NCBI GenBank assembly: GCA_031841125.1
Contig: CM063108.1
Coordinates: 73,938,344 to 74,002,343 of the forward strand
Length of the DNA: 64,000 nt
Direction: 5' to 3'
From: Acanthococcus lagerstroemiae
Taxonomy: Eukaryota > Arthropoda > Insecta > Hemiptera > Eriococcidae
The position numbers and the translations under genes were made by a program. Shown here piece by piece: positions 1-11,374 of this stretch (positions within the stretch are counted from its first letter, which is position 1; every line of letters begins with the position of its first letter). Under the pieces are notes generated by a model. It did no database searches. It saw nothing but the letters and a program-made list of their open reading frames with translations, and was not told the origin of the DNA.

Positions 1-326
1 CCGACACCACGGACCATAGAAATCAGAATACCAAGGTTTGATCTTCTGTTGAGACTGAGAACTAAAATTTCATGGTTTCCAACTTTTTTATTAGCAATTT
101 CATTCTGAAACTCAATGCGAAATATTGAAAACTGAATAGTGAATAGACTAGCCATCACCTGAGATGTTTACGTTTGTTACTCGTTCGCTAGTGGTTTTTT
201 TTTTTTTTTTTTAAACCAATTCTAAACGAAAATGAGTGTTGCTTATAAATTTATAACGCGGTCAAGAAAATGAATCCACTTATTTTCAATTCTTCCGAAG
301 ATGACAGTTTCACTTACAGGCCATTG

Positions 327-3300
327 TTATAAATTGGATCGAAGTCCTTTGGCTAGGCGACTTTTCGTTCGCCATATAGTCTGAAAATTGAAGTAACAAG
401 CATTTAACTTGAAAAAATTCTTTTTTCTGATTAATAACAGGTCATGTATTGACATGTAAACATTACTAACAATGAAATCTACTGGATATCCTTTCGATCT
501 GGCAACTCCCTCGACTTCTCTAGCAATAGTCTCCTGAAGTGTGTTTTTCACATCAATGTACTCACATTCGGCGGCTGCAAAATGGAATGAAATCGCTTTT
601 CTGAAACCCTTCAATTAAACAAGAAGCTTGATTAGCGATCAAAATTGGTACGTTTATTATTAGCGCGTTGTAGATATACCTATTTTTTAAATGCGAGTCA
701 TTATATCTGCAGGAATCTACAGGATCTAGACTGAGAAATCGAAACGTCAACGTGAAATAGTAGTTGCTGCATTCAAAGTGTTAAAATTTTCGAACTTCTC
801 GAGGAAAATGATGCGGAGGAGGAAGATATCACGGAGTCGTCAGGGAGTAACGCAGAATGGGGAACGCCAGAAGTGCAGTAAATTTTTAGTTTTCTATGAT
901 CTGAAGTCAATTTATAGATTTTCATTCAAAGTTTATCAAAAACACTGGTTTCAATACGGGCCTATGATCTTGATTTGAAAGCAAGGTTTCTTTACGAAAC
1001 CTTGGGGGCGTACGCAGAAGTTAATTAGGGTTGTATTACGTAAATATTAAATAAGATAGGACTATTCAATATATTTCAGGGGCGAGGGAGGGAGGGTCAC
1101 AACCTTTTCTCTTATTACTGTGCACGCTTTTAGTAATAATTTTCGGGTTTAGGGAGAAGAAATGAAGTGAAGATGCAGAATAATATCCAATCACACCTAT
1201 TTATATTATTATAAGTTAATAGCTTACTTTAGTCACGTTCGGTCCGGAACCATGAATCAACAGAGGATGGAAAAATATCGTATCGCCCTTCTCCATCTCA
1301 ATATTCACTGTCGGATGGGAATCATATCCTTGAATACCATGATACATTTTATTCACAGCACCCTAAAATAAATGTTGAGTAATTGATTAATGGCAATATC
1401 CCATATTTACTCTCATCGGTTTAGGAGTTACACTTAATTACGAAAAACTTACATCCCAATTGGGGTAGTCATGCTGCAGTAATTCCCCTTTGTGAGTTCC
1501 AGGTAAAACAAATAAGCAACCATTTTCACGAGTTACGCGTTCCATTGCGGTCCAACTACCGACAATACGATTGGCCGGTCGAAAAGGAAAGTAATAAAGG
1601 TCCTGAAAAGAAAGAATGAAGGTAAAATCCATTAGCCAACAGAATTTTATGTTTTAATAGGTACTAGGGAGATGAGAAAAACGAATGATTGTCAACTGCA
1701 AAGACATGATTAATATTTAAGGGGTAGGAACTTATTACAAATTGTGGAAAGGGTCACATTTTGGATATTTCTATTTGTGCATAACCCATTCGAAAAACAT
1801 TCTAGAAGCTGGTGTAATACGTCTTTTTGTAGACATCTGAAATTTCTGCTAGTTATCGCGTTGTTATACCTTGGTTATTCAAATAAAAACACTAGCTGAG
1901 TTCAAGGATTCAATCTACAGGCTTCTCAACCTTTTTAGTAATTACCTGGTGAAGAGGATGCCTGGATGACAACGTTCCTGCATCGGGAGGCTTATTGATC
2001 AACATTGAATGTACAGCCATTATGTTTGGACCCGTGAAACATTCAACATACGCTAGTAACTGTAATAAATACTAAAATCAGTCCTGTTAATGAAAATAAT
2101 ATGAAGGCAATCATAAGCGCAAATAGGGAGGAAAGGGAGGCTTGGCCTCCTCCAATTTCTCTGGAAGTCGGAAGCAAACTGAAAAATTATACGAGCAAAA
2201 AGCTTTCTGTATTATTTTGATACTTCAGGACGGCTACTTGCGCTTAATAAGGAAATCAATCCGACAGTTCAATAATACATACATCGGGATGGAACATGTA
2301 TTGAGAAAAAACATCATCATACGCGATATCTTGAGCTTTATTGTACAAGAATTCACCAGTAGCATTCGTTTTTGCGAGTGAGATATCCTTCATCATCGTC
2401 ATGTTGCCTTTAGGAATCTTCTCATTGCACAGATCTCCGAATCTTTTTCTGTAACAAGAAATAAGGAATGACTCATAAGCGCAAATAGGTCTTAAACTTC
2501 GGGGGCCCTCCCATGATTCTTAGCTTATAAGGCCAATCAACCCCTCCCATTTTCTCGTTTTCTGTCTCCAACGAGATTTTTCAAACAACAGAGAGGGAAC
2601 TCACTGATCTGCGCTAATGAGATAACTGTTATTGACAAAAATTCAAACTAATTTAGCGGAATAATAATAATAATAATAATACTGAAATAATACGATTACT
2701 GGAGAAGCAGCGAACATACATGCATGCGTCCAATAATTCATTGGGTATTAATTTTTTTATTAGTATGTAACCATTTTCTTCATAAAATTGTCTCTGTGCA
2801 TTTGATAACAATGGGGAGGGGTAACTGTACTGGAAATCTGGATACTCGAATGAATAGTAGACGGATGATACATTATTGGGCTTCTGAAATATACAGAACA
2901 GATATGAGCAGATTAAAAAAACATGAATGGCATCGGGACTAAGATCATGTAAAAATTCTCCTGGACTGATATAGTTAGATATTTCACAATACAGGCTAGC
3001 TTTAATCAGAGATGAAATTTTATTTCCAGTTCATAGGTCGGGGGGGGGGGAGAAGAAAAATTTGCTGACAAGTATTTTTTAAACTAAAAATTCGCCGACT
3101 AAATTTTATAAGAAACTGAAAATCTGCCAATTTTTCAATCGAAATATTTCGTAATTGAAAAAAAAAAACTACAAACACAGGGCCGCCAAGAAGGAGGGAG
3201 GGTACTTTTCCCCGGGCCCGGTTTTTTGAGGGGCCCGCAGGATCACAGAAATTATGATTATCAAATAGACAATCTGCCTTTTTACGAGCAAATAATTTTA

Positions 3301-3648
3301 GTGTAGGCCCGCAGATTTTTCCTCCGGGTCTTGTTTGGCTCTTGGCGGCCCTGAACAAACAAACGTTCTTAAAAAATGAACAATTGCAAAATTGGCTGAC
3401 TGGTAAATTGATAAGAGGGGGCCACACCTAAATTCATCCCGGGATTTCATGTTAGTATACGAGTAGTATATATTATACTTGATCCTGACTCGCGTTTTCT
3501 TTATGCATAAACAATGTGTACTTTATCAACCAAATTGGTACAAAAACCATTAATCAGATATAAGACTTATACGGTTGTTACTTACGATATTCTTCCTGTT
3601 TGAGAATACAGGGCGCATAGCTGAGGAAAACTTAGGCATAGGATTCAT
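327..3648 (-). CDS. PHYH: Phytanoyl-CoA dioxygenase, complete 8-exon gene
   Basis: Fe(II)/2-oxoglutarate-dependent 2-hydroxylase of phytanoyl-CoA, the first step of peroxisomal alpha-oxidation of 3-methyl-branched fatty acids. Coding exons on the minus strand: 3648-3586, 2883-2720, 2448-2283, 2059-1946, 1602-1453, 1362-1228, 608-471 and 380-327 (stop TAA). All junctions are GT-AG, phases agree, and the total is 327 codons against about 338 in the human enzyme. Alignment to the vertebrate protein as I remember it is nearly colinear. The iron ligands lie in LHQDLYYF (H168, D170) and LLIHGSG (H256); the 2-oxoglutarate-binding Arg is R267 in GFRKAIS. The HxD motif is split by an intron between Q169 and D170. 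The start ATG lies one base after a good acceptor, so a non-coding first exon is likely upstream, perhaps near an Inr-like TCAGT at about 3905. The N-terminus shows no PTS2; the C-terminus is SNL. An AATAAA on the minus strand at 92-87 is a possible poly(A) signal. Confidence 0.95.
3178..3353. mobile_element. hAT-type MITE in first coding intron of PHYH
   Basis: A 176-bp non-autonomous element bounded by perfect 14-bp inverted repeats (CAGGGCCGCCAAGA). The flanks TACAAACA and AACAAACA form an 8-bp target-site duplication with one mismatch, as expected for hAT. It has no coding capacity. It lies between PHYH exons 1 and 2, away from the splice sites. Confidence 0.8.
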
Positions 3649-4197
3649 TCTGAAAATACGATTTAAAATTGTAATGAGTAATGGTACGTCGTTCCGCAAT
3701 TGTACTGCAAATAACATGTCAATAGTGCGTAAAACAAAAAAATCTACACTACTAATTATGGTTTCATCCTCTACGTATTTTCGTGTTACCTAGACCAATC
3801 AATCAGTCCTTCAGTACAAGCAAAACAACGTGCTATTGACGCAAATGATACGCAGATTCATGGTCTAGAAATAGTACCTTTTCAACCTATCCGCGCCACG
3901 AGACTGATATGATCAATGTTCAGAAACTGAATTCAAAGTAACTATAGGTAAGAAACTGAAAATTGACATTGCATAGTATTTGAAAAACATAAACACGAAT
4001 TAAAATTGAAATTTGTTGTAAGTTGTATAATTACTAAGTAACTGAGGCGGACTGAAAAAAAGAAAGTGATAAGGTGATCAGGTTACGAAATAAAAACACG
4101 GCGTAACCGACGCAACAGGGCAAGATTTTGGTGCTCCGTGATCGTTCGTGATTCGAATCAGTCAATACGCTCTCGTTCGTGATTCGGATCAATTAGA
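3649..4197. promoter_or_regulatory. Upstream region of PHYH, probable 5'UTR and promoter
   Basis: No ORF here resembles a protein. Because the PHYH ATG follows a splice acceptor (minus strand, tattttcag just before 3649), the transcript should begin further upstream. The minus strand has an Inr-like TCAGT at about 3905 followed by a possible donor near 3880. The exact start site is inferred, not shown. Confidence 0.3.
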
Positions 4198-4205
4198 TGG
4201 AAATT

Positions 4206-4777
4206 CAGGGATTCAAAATTCAAAGCCAATCATTTTCGGCTTAAAACTTAGCTTAAATTTTTTGTTCAATCGAGTTCCTCAAGCTGCGGACTTAAGCCAA
4301 TGATTTTTTTCGTTTGAACGACTACTTAAGCCAATCCCATTGGCTTAATTTTGTGTTACTTTTTTCGTTTGAACAACTACTTAAGCCTATCCCATTGGCT
4401 TAATTTCGACTGACATACCGTATCATTTTTGTTCATTTCACTTAATTTTAATCACACTTACTTTTTCTTCGAATAAGAATTGTTTACGTTTTTTTGCAGG
4501 CAAAAAGATTAGACTTTTTATCGTGAACAGGCTATATGAAGGTAGTAATGACTCAGTTCTCCGATTGTTCATTTTGGCCAGGAGTACTGTAATGTTTTTT
4601 TTTTGTTTTTTTTGTTTGTTTTTTAAAGCTAATAGATTATCAGCAATCATCAGCTATTGGCTTAAGTAGTAAAAAAGAAGCCAAACGAATCACGGACTTA
4701 ATGGCTGACCTGAAATCGCTGAAACTACAGCTTAAACTTAAAATTAAGTCGTTAACGGCTTAAACTTTGAATCCCTG
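4206..4777. mobile_element. Non-autonomous hAT element with perfect target duplication
   Basis: A 572-bp element with 12-bp terminal inverted repeats (CAGGGATTCAAA and its complement). It is flanked by a perfect 8-bp target-site duplication TGGAAATT at 4198-4205 and 4778-4785, diagnostic of hAT. Inside, a stretch of about 56 bp containing TACTTAAGCC..ATCCCATTGGCTTAAT is duplicated (about 4308-4352 and 4365-4408). No transposase is present. Confidence 0.92.
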
Positions 4778-5248
4778 TGGAAATTCTTGCATTCCTGCGA
4801 ATGGGAATAGTGACGGCCGTGGAATGTGGAATAGCTAATAAGGGGTAAATTTATCAATAATCAATATAAAAGGTACCTACAACTACAGCCTACAACATGA
4901 TCCGCCGAATATTTTTGGCAAGGGTTCGGAGGTCCTGGAAATAAACTACAAAACTAGAACCGAGCTTGGCTCCGGAGCAACAGCTCTAGCTTGAATTTTC
5001 AAAATTAACTGCGGTTTGGGTAAATAATTTATTTTTCCCTGGCTTCAGCTTCGGCTCCAGCTTTGATAAAAAAAAATAATGTTTTTCCACACTTCGAATC
5101 CGACAAATATTTTTTATCTGGCTCCGTCTCACGACCTCTTGCTCCGTTTGAAAATGTTTAATAACTTCGGCTCCAGCAAAATCAAAATACAGAAATTATC
5201 GAATCAAACAATAAATGGCAGAGGTTCTACACAGTTCTGTTCCTTTTA

Positions 5249-5473
5249 TGGTGGATTTACATTCGAGTCGGCGACATGTCAGGAACAAATTTTTAAATGT
5301 CGGCGACGCAGCTACGGATTTACATTCTTTTCTAACTCTGTCATCTTTCCCCAAACAGAGTTTGATCAGGCAGTTGCCGCTTGCCGACACTTGTATAACG
5401 GTGTTGTGTTGTCAAAACAGCATCCGAAGAAAGATGTTGGCCTGAGGTTACAGACTCGAATGTAAATCCACCA
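5249..5473. mobile_element. Foldback MITE, TGGTGGATTTAC family
   Basis: A 225-bp element whose 21-22 bp ends are perfect inverted repeats, starting TGGTGGATTTACATTCGAGT. The reading frames across it are by-products of the repeat, not genes. A related end (TGGTGGATTTACACC) bounds the element at 11375-11645. No clear target duplication is visible. Confidence 0.8.
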
Positions 5474-5649
5474 TCAGTTCCTCAAAACTTGAAGCTCACA
5501 ATTTCATAAGTGACTTGATACTCGATTCCAGTTCCAGAATCAAGATGGTTGAATTTGATTCATTTTCTTTTCCAATTCTTTTAGTCAATTTTCACAACTC
5601 AGTGTTGCCAGTTGAAAGAAAAACATGAGTCCATGTTAATGCAGCAACA

Positions 5650-7927
5650 CTGAACAAGCGACCTCGCGAATCGCGAGGTAGTAACAGGGTGTTTGCCATT
5701 GGGACTATGCAAATTGTAGAAGCGCTAGTGTAGAATAGGTACTTTTTGATAAGCGAATGATGCTCAGAATCTTCGACCATCCAAATCTGAAGTAGTCTTC
5801 TTTTCGTTTTTCCCCCCACCAGACCCGGGAACATAAAAGCACAGGACGCTACACGCACATCATGGAAGTTCAAGGCTTCGAACTCTGAAGCTGCAAACTG
5901 CAATCACCCGGCAGACTTTGATAAACATAGAACATACTAGAAAACTAGAATACATTTCCATTTAATTCATTCCAAGTGGCAAGCAGAAATCAAACACTCT
6001 ACCTTTGCAAGACAAACAATAAATTCAAAGGCCATAGTCAGGAGTTTCAGCGAATATGAACTGTCAACTGCTGATAACAATTCAGAGGGACAGGAATTTG
6101 GTTTCGATTCAAATAACGAGGAATTTTACTTCCATTCAAATAAAGTTGTGTTCTCACTTCAGAAAACGCACATTAATGTGTGCTCACTCCTCATTACAAT
6201 GTTTATAAGATGAAAAGACATTAGCTCTATGCTCCACTCCTGTGAATTCGTGAACTGTTCATGCAAGAAAAATAATCTGTCATTTCAAAAACAGAACGTG
6301 ATCTGCCAATTATTTATTCACGTTTTTCATCAATTCCGCTACACGATTATAATAGAAGTTCTAATTTGTGGTTGAAGGCATGTTGATGGTTTTGGATGAT
6401 TCCTCAATTCTGACTGATAATGAAAGAGGAAAGTAAATAGTAAAAGGAGAATCGAAATATTCGTGAAAGACCTCTGAAACAGAATACCAAAATTACCAAT
6501 TACTTAATACTGCTAACATATTTATGAGACATAACTCACATCGCATTATTCCTCGGAAAATTTCCAGATAAGAGTACCACAGAATGTTGCATGTACTTAG
6601 TTCGATTCAAATACATTATACACGCTAATTCAACTGAGAACCCATTTCATACAAACAAACAATACACTTACTTCTTCTAAATCCAGTTAATGTCTTCACT
6701 TTCTTTGAGGAAATAGTTCCTTTTGTAGAACAGTACGAGTTGCACAATACTGTCATGAGTAAAATATGAAATTACGAAATAAAACGCATTTGACAGATAA
6801 CTCCTCATTTGTAAATCGAACTACAGGCCTTCGCCTTAAGACCGATCTAAGGATCTAAACGCAACTGAGCTAAAATTGAACTATGATCAGTAAACAATTT
6901 ACTCTTATATAGAGAAAAACTAGAAATACAAAATACTAATGAGTATCGAGAAACAGAATAATCGTCAGTAATCAATCATCAGCCGATTTGTAATTATTGG
7001 CAACAGATTACAGATTTTACGCCATTATATTAGCGTAGCGGAAGCTTCACTGCTCGAAACCTGGAAGAGAATAAGTATATCAAAATTACCATAAATACTA
7101 TGCCTGCATCGCCATATGCTCCATCAAACATAATTCACATCACATTATTCCTTGAAAATTTTACTGATAAGAGTATCACGGAAAGTTGTACTAGTTTCCA
7201 GGTTCGATTCAAAGAAATTCTACCTTAACTGAACTGAGGACTCATTTCAAACATCAACAAACAACAAACTTACCTCTTCTAAATCCAGTTATACAAATTT
7301 TACACAGTTTGAGCGTATCAATTTTTACGTAGCAGGTATCCTAAATCTAGTTTACATAAGCGGCTGATACTATTGAAGACGTTCTTCTCGATGCGACTCA
7401 TAGTATTTCAAATAATATTTACGAGCTTGTTCTTGGTGGGATTGATAATATTCTCGATAATATTCTTTATGGATTCGATTATACTCACGGATTCTTTCAC
7501 GTCTTTCTCTTCGATGTTTCTCATTATATCTACGATTATCTTGACGTATTCTATTCTGCGTAACTGCATTATCATAACATTTAGTAATTCGTTTGTCTCT
7601 CCAATTTAACTGTAACAAATCATCACAATCATTAAATCTTCTATTAGCATTATTGTTCAATAAATTGTTTAGATACAAATTCAATCATTCGCTACTGACC
7701 AGTGACGACTGGAATTCAATTCCAAAATATCGAGAATCTAAGTTGCTCCTTCGTTTTTGCGCCAACTGGTATTGATAAAACACTGATAATAAAAACTGAA
7801 CTAAAACTGAACTATGATCTGTAAACAATTCACTCGTATTTAAAGAAATTATTATTATGATGATGAAAAAGCAATTGCAATAGGGTGCTTGCAGCGCTGC
7901 GCGCGGGCAAACACCCTAAAAACGAAT
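5650..7927 (-). mobile_element. Helentron/HINE-like element, copy 1
   Basis: Reading on the minus strand, the element starts near TCGTTTTTAGGGTG (about 7927). Perfect 12-bp subterminal inverted repeats AGGGTGTTTGCC lie at 7917-7906 and, inverted, at 5686-5697. It ends beyond them in a hairpin ACCTCGCGA/TCGCGAGGT (5679-5661). Subterminal rather than terminal repeats, a 5' TC and a 3' stem-loop are the layout known for Helentrons and their non-autonomous derivatives. The first 52 bases from AGGGTG are identical to copy 2 at 15374. Internally, a ~215-bp block occurs twice (about 6480-6695 and 7076-7290), as does a ~60-bp block (6863-6910 and 7794-7845). Class assignment is inference; the paired copies and repeats are seen directly. 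Confidence 0.65.
7370..7684 (-). CDS. Charged Tyr/Arg/His repeat ORF inside Helentron-like element
   Basis: An open frame of 104 codons in the sense orientation of the surrounding element. The N-terminal third is Asn-rich and unremarkable. The remainder is a highly charged, probably helical tract of roughly 11-residue repeats with the pattern YY..HREE/YYQSHQEQ (about residues 55-102), reminiscent of the R/E/H repeat region that precedes the Rep domain in arthropod Helitron proteins. There is no catalytic motif, and the frame ends at the 7370 stop. It is either a relic of an element protein or a chance ORF from repeats. Expression is not implied. Confidence 0.35.
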   Translation of the reverse strand: MNLYLNNLLNNNANRRFNDCDDLLQLNWRDKRITKCYDNAVTQNRIRQDNRRYNEKHRRERRERIREYNRIHKEYYREYYQSHQEQARKYYLKYYESHREERLQ

Positions 7928-8100
7928 AACAAACGGAGAAGGGAGAACAAGAGAATTCTGTCACACTGTCAGTGCTGCCTTCGTAACTGTTAAAACTACG
8001 CGACTGAATTAAGGTAGTTATCGATAAAGATCCCAAATGTTTTAGTTATCTTGATTATTTTGACAAAACATTCCAGTATAATATTTCCTTGTTCCGTCTG

Positions 8101-8361
8101 TTGCTGTTTAAATTTGGCTCGATCTCGTTTCAGTTTATTTCAACTTTTACATGAGCTCGTGAGTCTGGGTAGCTGAGAAATTGGAACGATAAACCTGGTC
8201 AAACTGCACGTGCGTGACTCACCTTCGTTATCATTTAAATTGCACGACAGTTTTCCGCCAGTTGTGGAAGGCGCGAGTTGTTCATTGTTCGGCCGGCGTG
8301 GCTTGTAGATTTGTGAACATTAAAATATTAATTTATTATTCTTCTAGTGATGCCGAGAAGA
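8101..8361 (+). promoter_or_regulatory. Candidate promoter and first exon (MPRR...)
   Basis: TTTAAA at 8107-8112 lies about 25 bp before an arthropod-type initiator TCAGTTT (A at 8132). A relatively GC-rich tract follows, then ATG CCG AGA AGA at 8350-8361, directly abutting a consensus donor GTAAGT (8362). This fits a first exon with a short coding end (M-P-R-R, phase 0). I could not find the next exon, so this is inference from core-promoter and splice signals only. Confidence 0.3.
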
Positions 8362-8664
8362 GTAAGTACAAACCACTGTTAGTAACTAGACGTTAATTAT
8401 TATTTCAATAGTTTCGATAACTGTGTTGTATAAATTCAGGAAATAATGTAGTATTTGCCTACTCAACACCCAAAGAAATAGGAAAATGCGTGATGCCTGT
8501 CTCAGCTACAGCTACCAGTAGTGCCCTACAACAGACGTTTACTACCTTACTAGTGGGTACAAAGGGTCTCAAGACTAGAATCTTACCATACCTTGGTAGC
8601 TTAGGTCTTGAACTGAATTGTGAGTTGGGCTGAATTAAAGTTTGGTCCTGATAGAAAACTGTGT

Positions 8665-8789
8665 ATCCGGAAAGAAAGCTTATCAGTAAACACTATGTCT
8701 ATAAACCGGCATTATTCATTGGCTTTTAATGTTACATTTTCTCAAAAAACAGATTTTGTCGCTTGGGCAGTTTTTGCTTAACAGCATCC
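8665..8789 (+). mobile_element. Truncated MITE of the GGACGCTGTT family
   Basis: About 125 bp closely matching the right part of the element at 44385-44636 (shared TATCAGT.AA.ACTATGTCT and GGCATTATTCATTGGCTTTTA), ending in a degenerate terminal repeat AACAGCATCC. The left end is missing. Confidence 0.7.
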
Positions 8790-9099
8790 AATGAATTGGG
8801 CAAGAATTGGGGCTCGGAATCAAAGTAGCTGACACCTGGTGGCAGAGTTGAGAACCTGTCTCCTTTGAGTGATCAAATAATTTGCTCCCATAAGAAATGT
8901 GTAGGCGATGATAAGATATTTTGAATATTGAAAAATTTAGTGTTATTTGAGAGTATTCTTACCAAAAAGGTTTTACGGGGGGGGGGGGGCTGGAACCAAA
9001 AAAGAATAATTAGTAATGTGATAACTTCAAATATATCAAAAATTAGGTTTCTTGAATTGGCTGAAATTATCTTTGACTTACGCCTTAATCAGTTTTACT

Positions 9100-10640
9100 C
9101 ATGGTAGCGTATAATGAATGCATGTTTCAAAACTGATTTTCTGTGAGTTCCTTTTTTTAAAATTGTTTCTTCAGTACCCCTTCCAAATTTATCAGTCGGG
9201 AGCCGGTATGCTCATATACGGTTCAGTCCTGTGTGGATCACTTTTGGTGAAGGTTACTGAGGAAATAACTTCAGAAACGATTCAGCCACTCAGAAAACCG
9301 TATTTTTTGAATATTGTATGACAGGTAATGCTCGTTCCTGACCCCTGTGGATCAATTTGAGTGGAGATTACTTTGAAAATAACCTCAGAAATTAATTTGA
9401 TAACTCATAAACTCAATTTTCAATTACATTTTCTGTATAATTATTAAAACTATTTTTGAAATTACATATTAATATTTGTGGATGAGTGAAGGAATGATAT
9501 TGCTCGTACTAGATGCTAGAATTTCCTTCGGGACTAACTTTTTTTTTTAAGAAAAGCGAGCAATGGCCCCAAATTCTTTGTTGGAGGGGGGGGGGTGCAA
9601 ATTTGCCCCAAACCCCCATAATTACTACTTTTGGGATAGTGAAGTCTTATTTGCTCGAAATTGTAATGAAAGAATTATTGTCTCGAAATTGGTTCCACAA
9701 ATTGTAGTTAACAATTTCTTCTGTTGATTGCGCCAAAGGAAGTACTGGCACATTTCAATCCACTGTTGTGTTTGGAAAGAAGAGATTTTTAACCTGAATT
9801 CAGCGACCTAGCTGACATTTAATTTCGAGAATTAAAATCCCGAAGAAGTTTGGGGGAATTCCAGAAATGGACTCAAGAAACCTCGAGAACCCGATTTCAA
9901 TCTAAATTCGGTTAATTAGAATTGACGCATGTCTACCTCTGATGAGGGTAGGGGTTTGAGAAACAGTATCCTTCAAAATGGATTTATGGACCCGGTAAGC
10001 TCTTTTGATATAAAATTAATCGGAAATTGTATCTCTAAATTTCAACGTAGTATAGATCTCAAGAGGTCGGGTTAATGGTGTCGTGGGACGTATGGCGATG
10101 CACGCATGCCAAAGTGGCCCTTGAGGCATCGCACCCCCGGCTCTGGAAACTACCCTTTCGAGTGTCGCATCAGGGCCGAATGGACAAGAGGTAGGGTTAG
10201 GGGTAAAGGATCTCGAAAATGGAAATAGCAACTTTAACAATAAATAATAATTAAATTTGTAAATAAATAATTTTCATATAACTTCGGATAACAATTCCCA
10301 AGTTAACAGTGTCATATTTCGGCTCTTTGTGAAATCTAGGGAGCAGGGAGATTTGTGGGAAAATGGCAATTCGTTTAGTTGTTCCCAAATTAAAATTAGC
10401 ACATTTCAACCCTTTGTTACGTTCAAAGGTTGGTATCAGGAGGGAAGTAACTTCAAAAATTGTTTCAGTGACCTGAAAATCTCCCTGAGCCATATGTAAT
10501 CCGTCGGAAATCGAATTTCTAGATTTCAACTCTTTGTAAAGGTCAACAAGGGGCCTGGGTTAGGGAAAAATTTATCTCAAAAGTGGGGTTTGTGGGTTTG
10601 GAAACGGAAGAATTCACTTTTGTAGTTTGAATTTGATTGT
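9100..10640. repeat. Diverged tandem repeats interrupted by other sequence
   Basis: Recurrent degenerate modules containing TGTGGATCA, AATAACTTCAGAAA, GGAAATTGTATCTCTA and CTAGATTTCAAC occur at about 9200-9290, 9345-9400, 9960-10060 and 10430-10560. Spacing is irregular. No coding exon was recognised. Related wording recurs at 48550-48800 and, inverted, at 14740-15260. Confidence 0.45.
10075..10185. repeat. Conserved short repeat, copy 1 of 3
   Basis: The core GGGACGTATGGCGATG followed by (C/T)ACGCATG(C/T)CAAAGTGGCCCTT recurs almost unchanged at 40438-40480. The 3' part (GCACCCCCGG..CCGGAAACTACCCTTTCG-type) recurs at 62508-62545. Conservation is much higher than in the surrounding repeats. 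No tRNA boxes are evident. Confidence 0.55.
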
Positions 10641-11374
10641 CATCTGTTCGGAAATTAATTTCAATCACATTTTCCCCAGAATTAGTTACTGTGCGCCATA
10701 CTCATCAAAATTCAAGAGTACAAAAATGACGGTCACTGTACTGTTTGATTTAAAACATTTGTTTTGTCGGTTCATGGCGCCCAAATCTTTAAAGTTTGAA
10801 CCATTAACTGTGTTCGAACTATTTTTTTTTTGTAATGTACTTTTAAACCATTGACATTTTCCGTAAGTTTTACTTTGCAAAACTGTTTTATAGCAAGGGA
10901 AATATTAGGGGAGGAAAACCCCCAGAAAACAGACTTTTCTGATGAATAAGCGGTTCCAAATTTTTTGTTTAGGTGGCCTCTGGGTGAAATATAAAACTCC
11001 GTTGTATGGCCATTCCTACGGAAAATGTTGAAGGGCTTCAGTGTTCATAATCAGACTAAAAGCTATGGTTATGACTTTTTTTTTCTTCTTCTTTCTTTCT
11101 TTCTCTCATTGTGAAGAGATAAACGTTGCCGAATAATGCCGAAGTGCCGAAAATGCCTTTTTAGTGTCGAAATGGTATTTTTAGGGCAAAAATGGCATTT
11201 CCAGCGATTTTCACAATTTCGAACATTTTTTCCCCCAGACGCTGGAAAGATGACATTTCTTGCTCAAAATGTTTGTGGTATTCATTCAGATTCCGGGTCG
11301 TTCTCTCGTCCATATTAAAAAACAAAAATAGTAAAAAGTATAATAAGTACGTGTTTGACAGTAGATATTATTAA
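10641..11374. other. No recognisable gene
   Basis: AT-rich sequence with a short (CTTT)n tract near 11090. A stretch at 11130-11210 plays on TGCCGAA/AAATGGCATTT words. Short frames here resemble no protein. Confidence 0.5.

Noticed and set aside
3020..3427. 135-codon minus-strand frame
   Set aside because: It runs through the hAT MITE at 3178-3353 inside a PHYH intron and matches no family.
5079..5465. Overlapping frames on both strands
   Set aside because: Created by the inverted-repeat MITE at 5249-5473.
10016..10240. 74-codon minus-strand frame with a GC-rich interior
   Set aside because: The interior is the short conserved repeat seen at 40.4 kb, where the corresponding frame is not kept.
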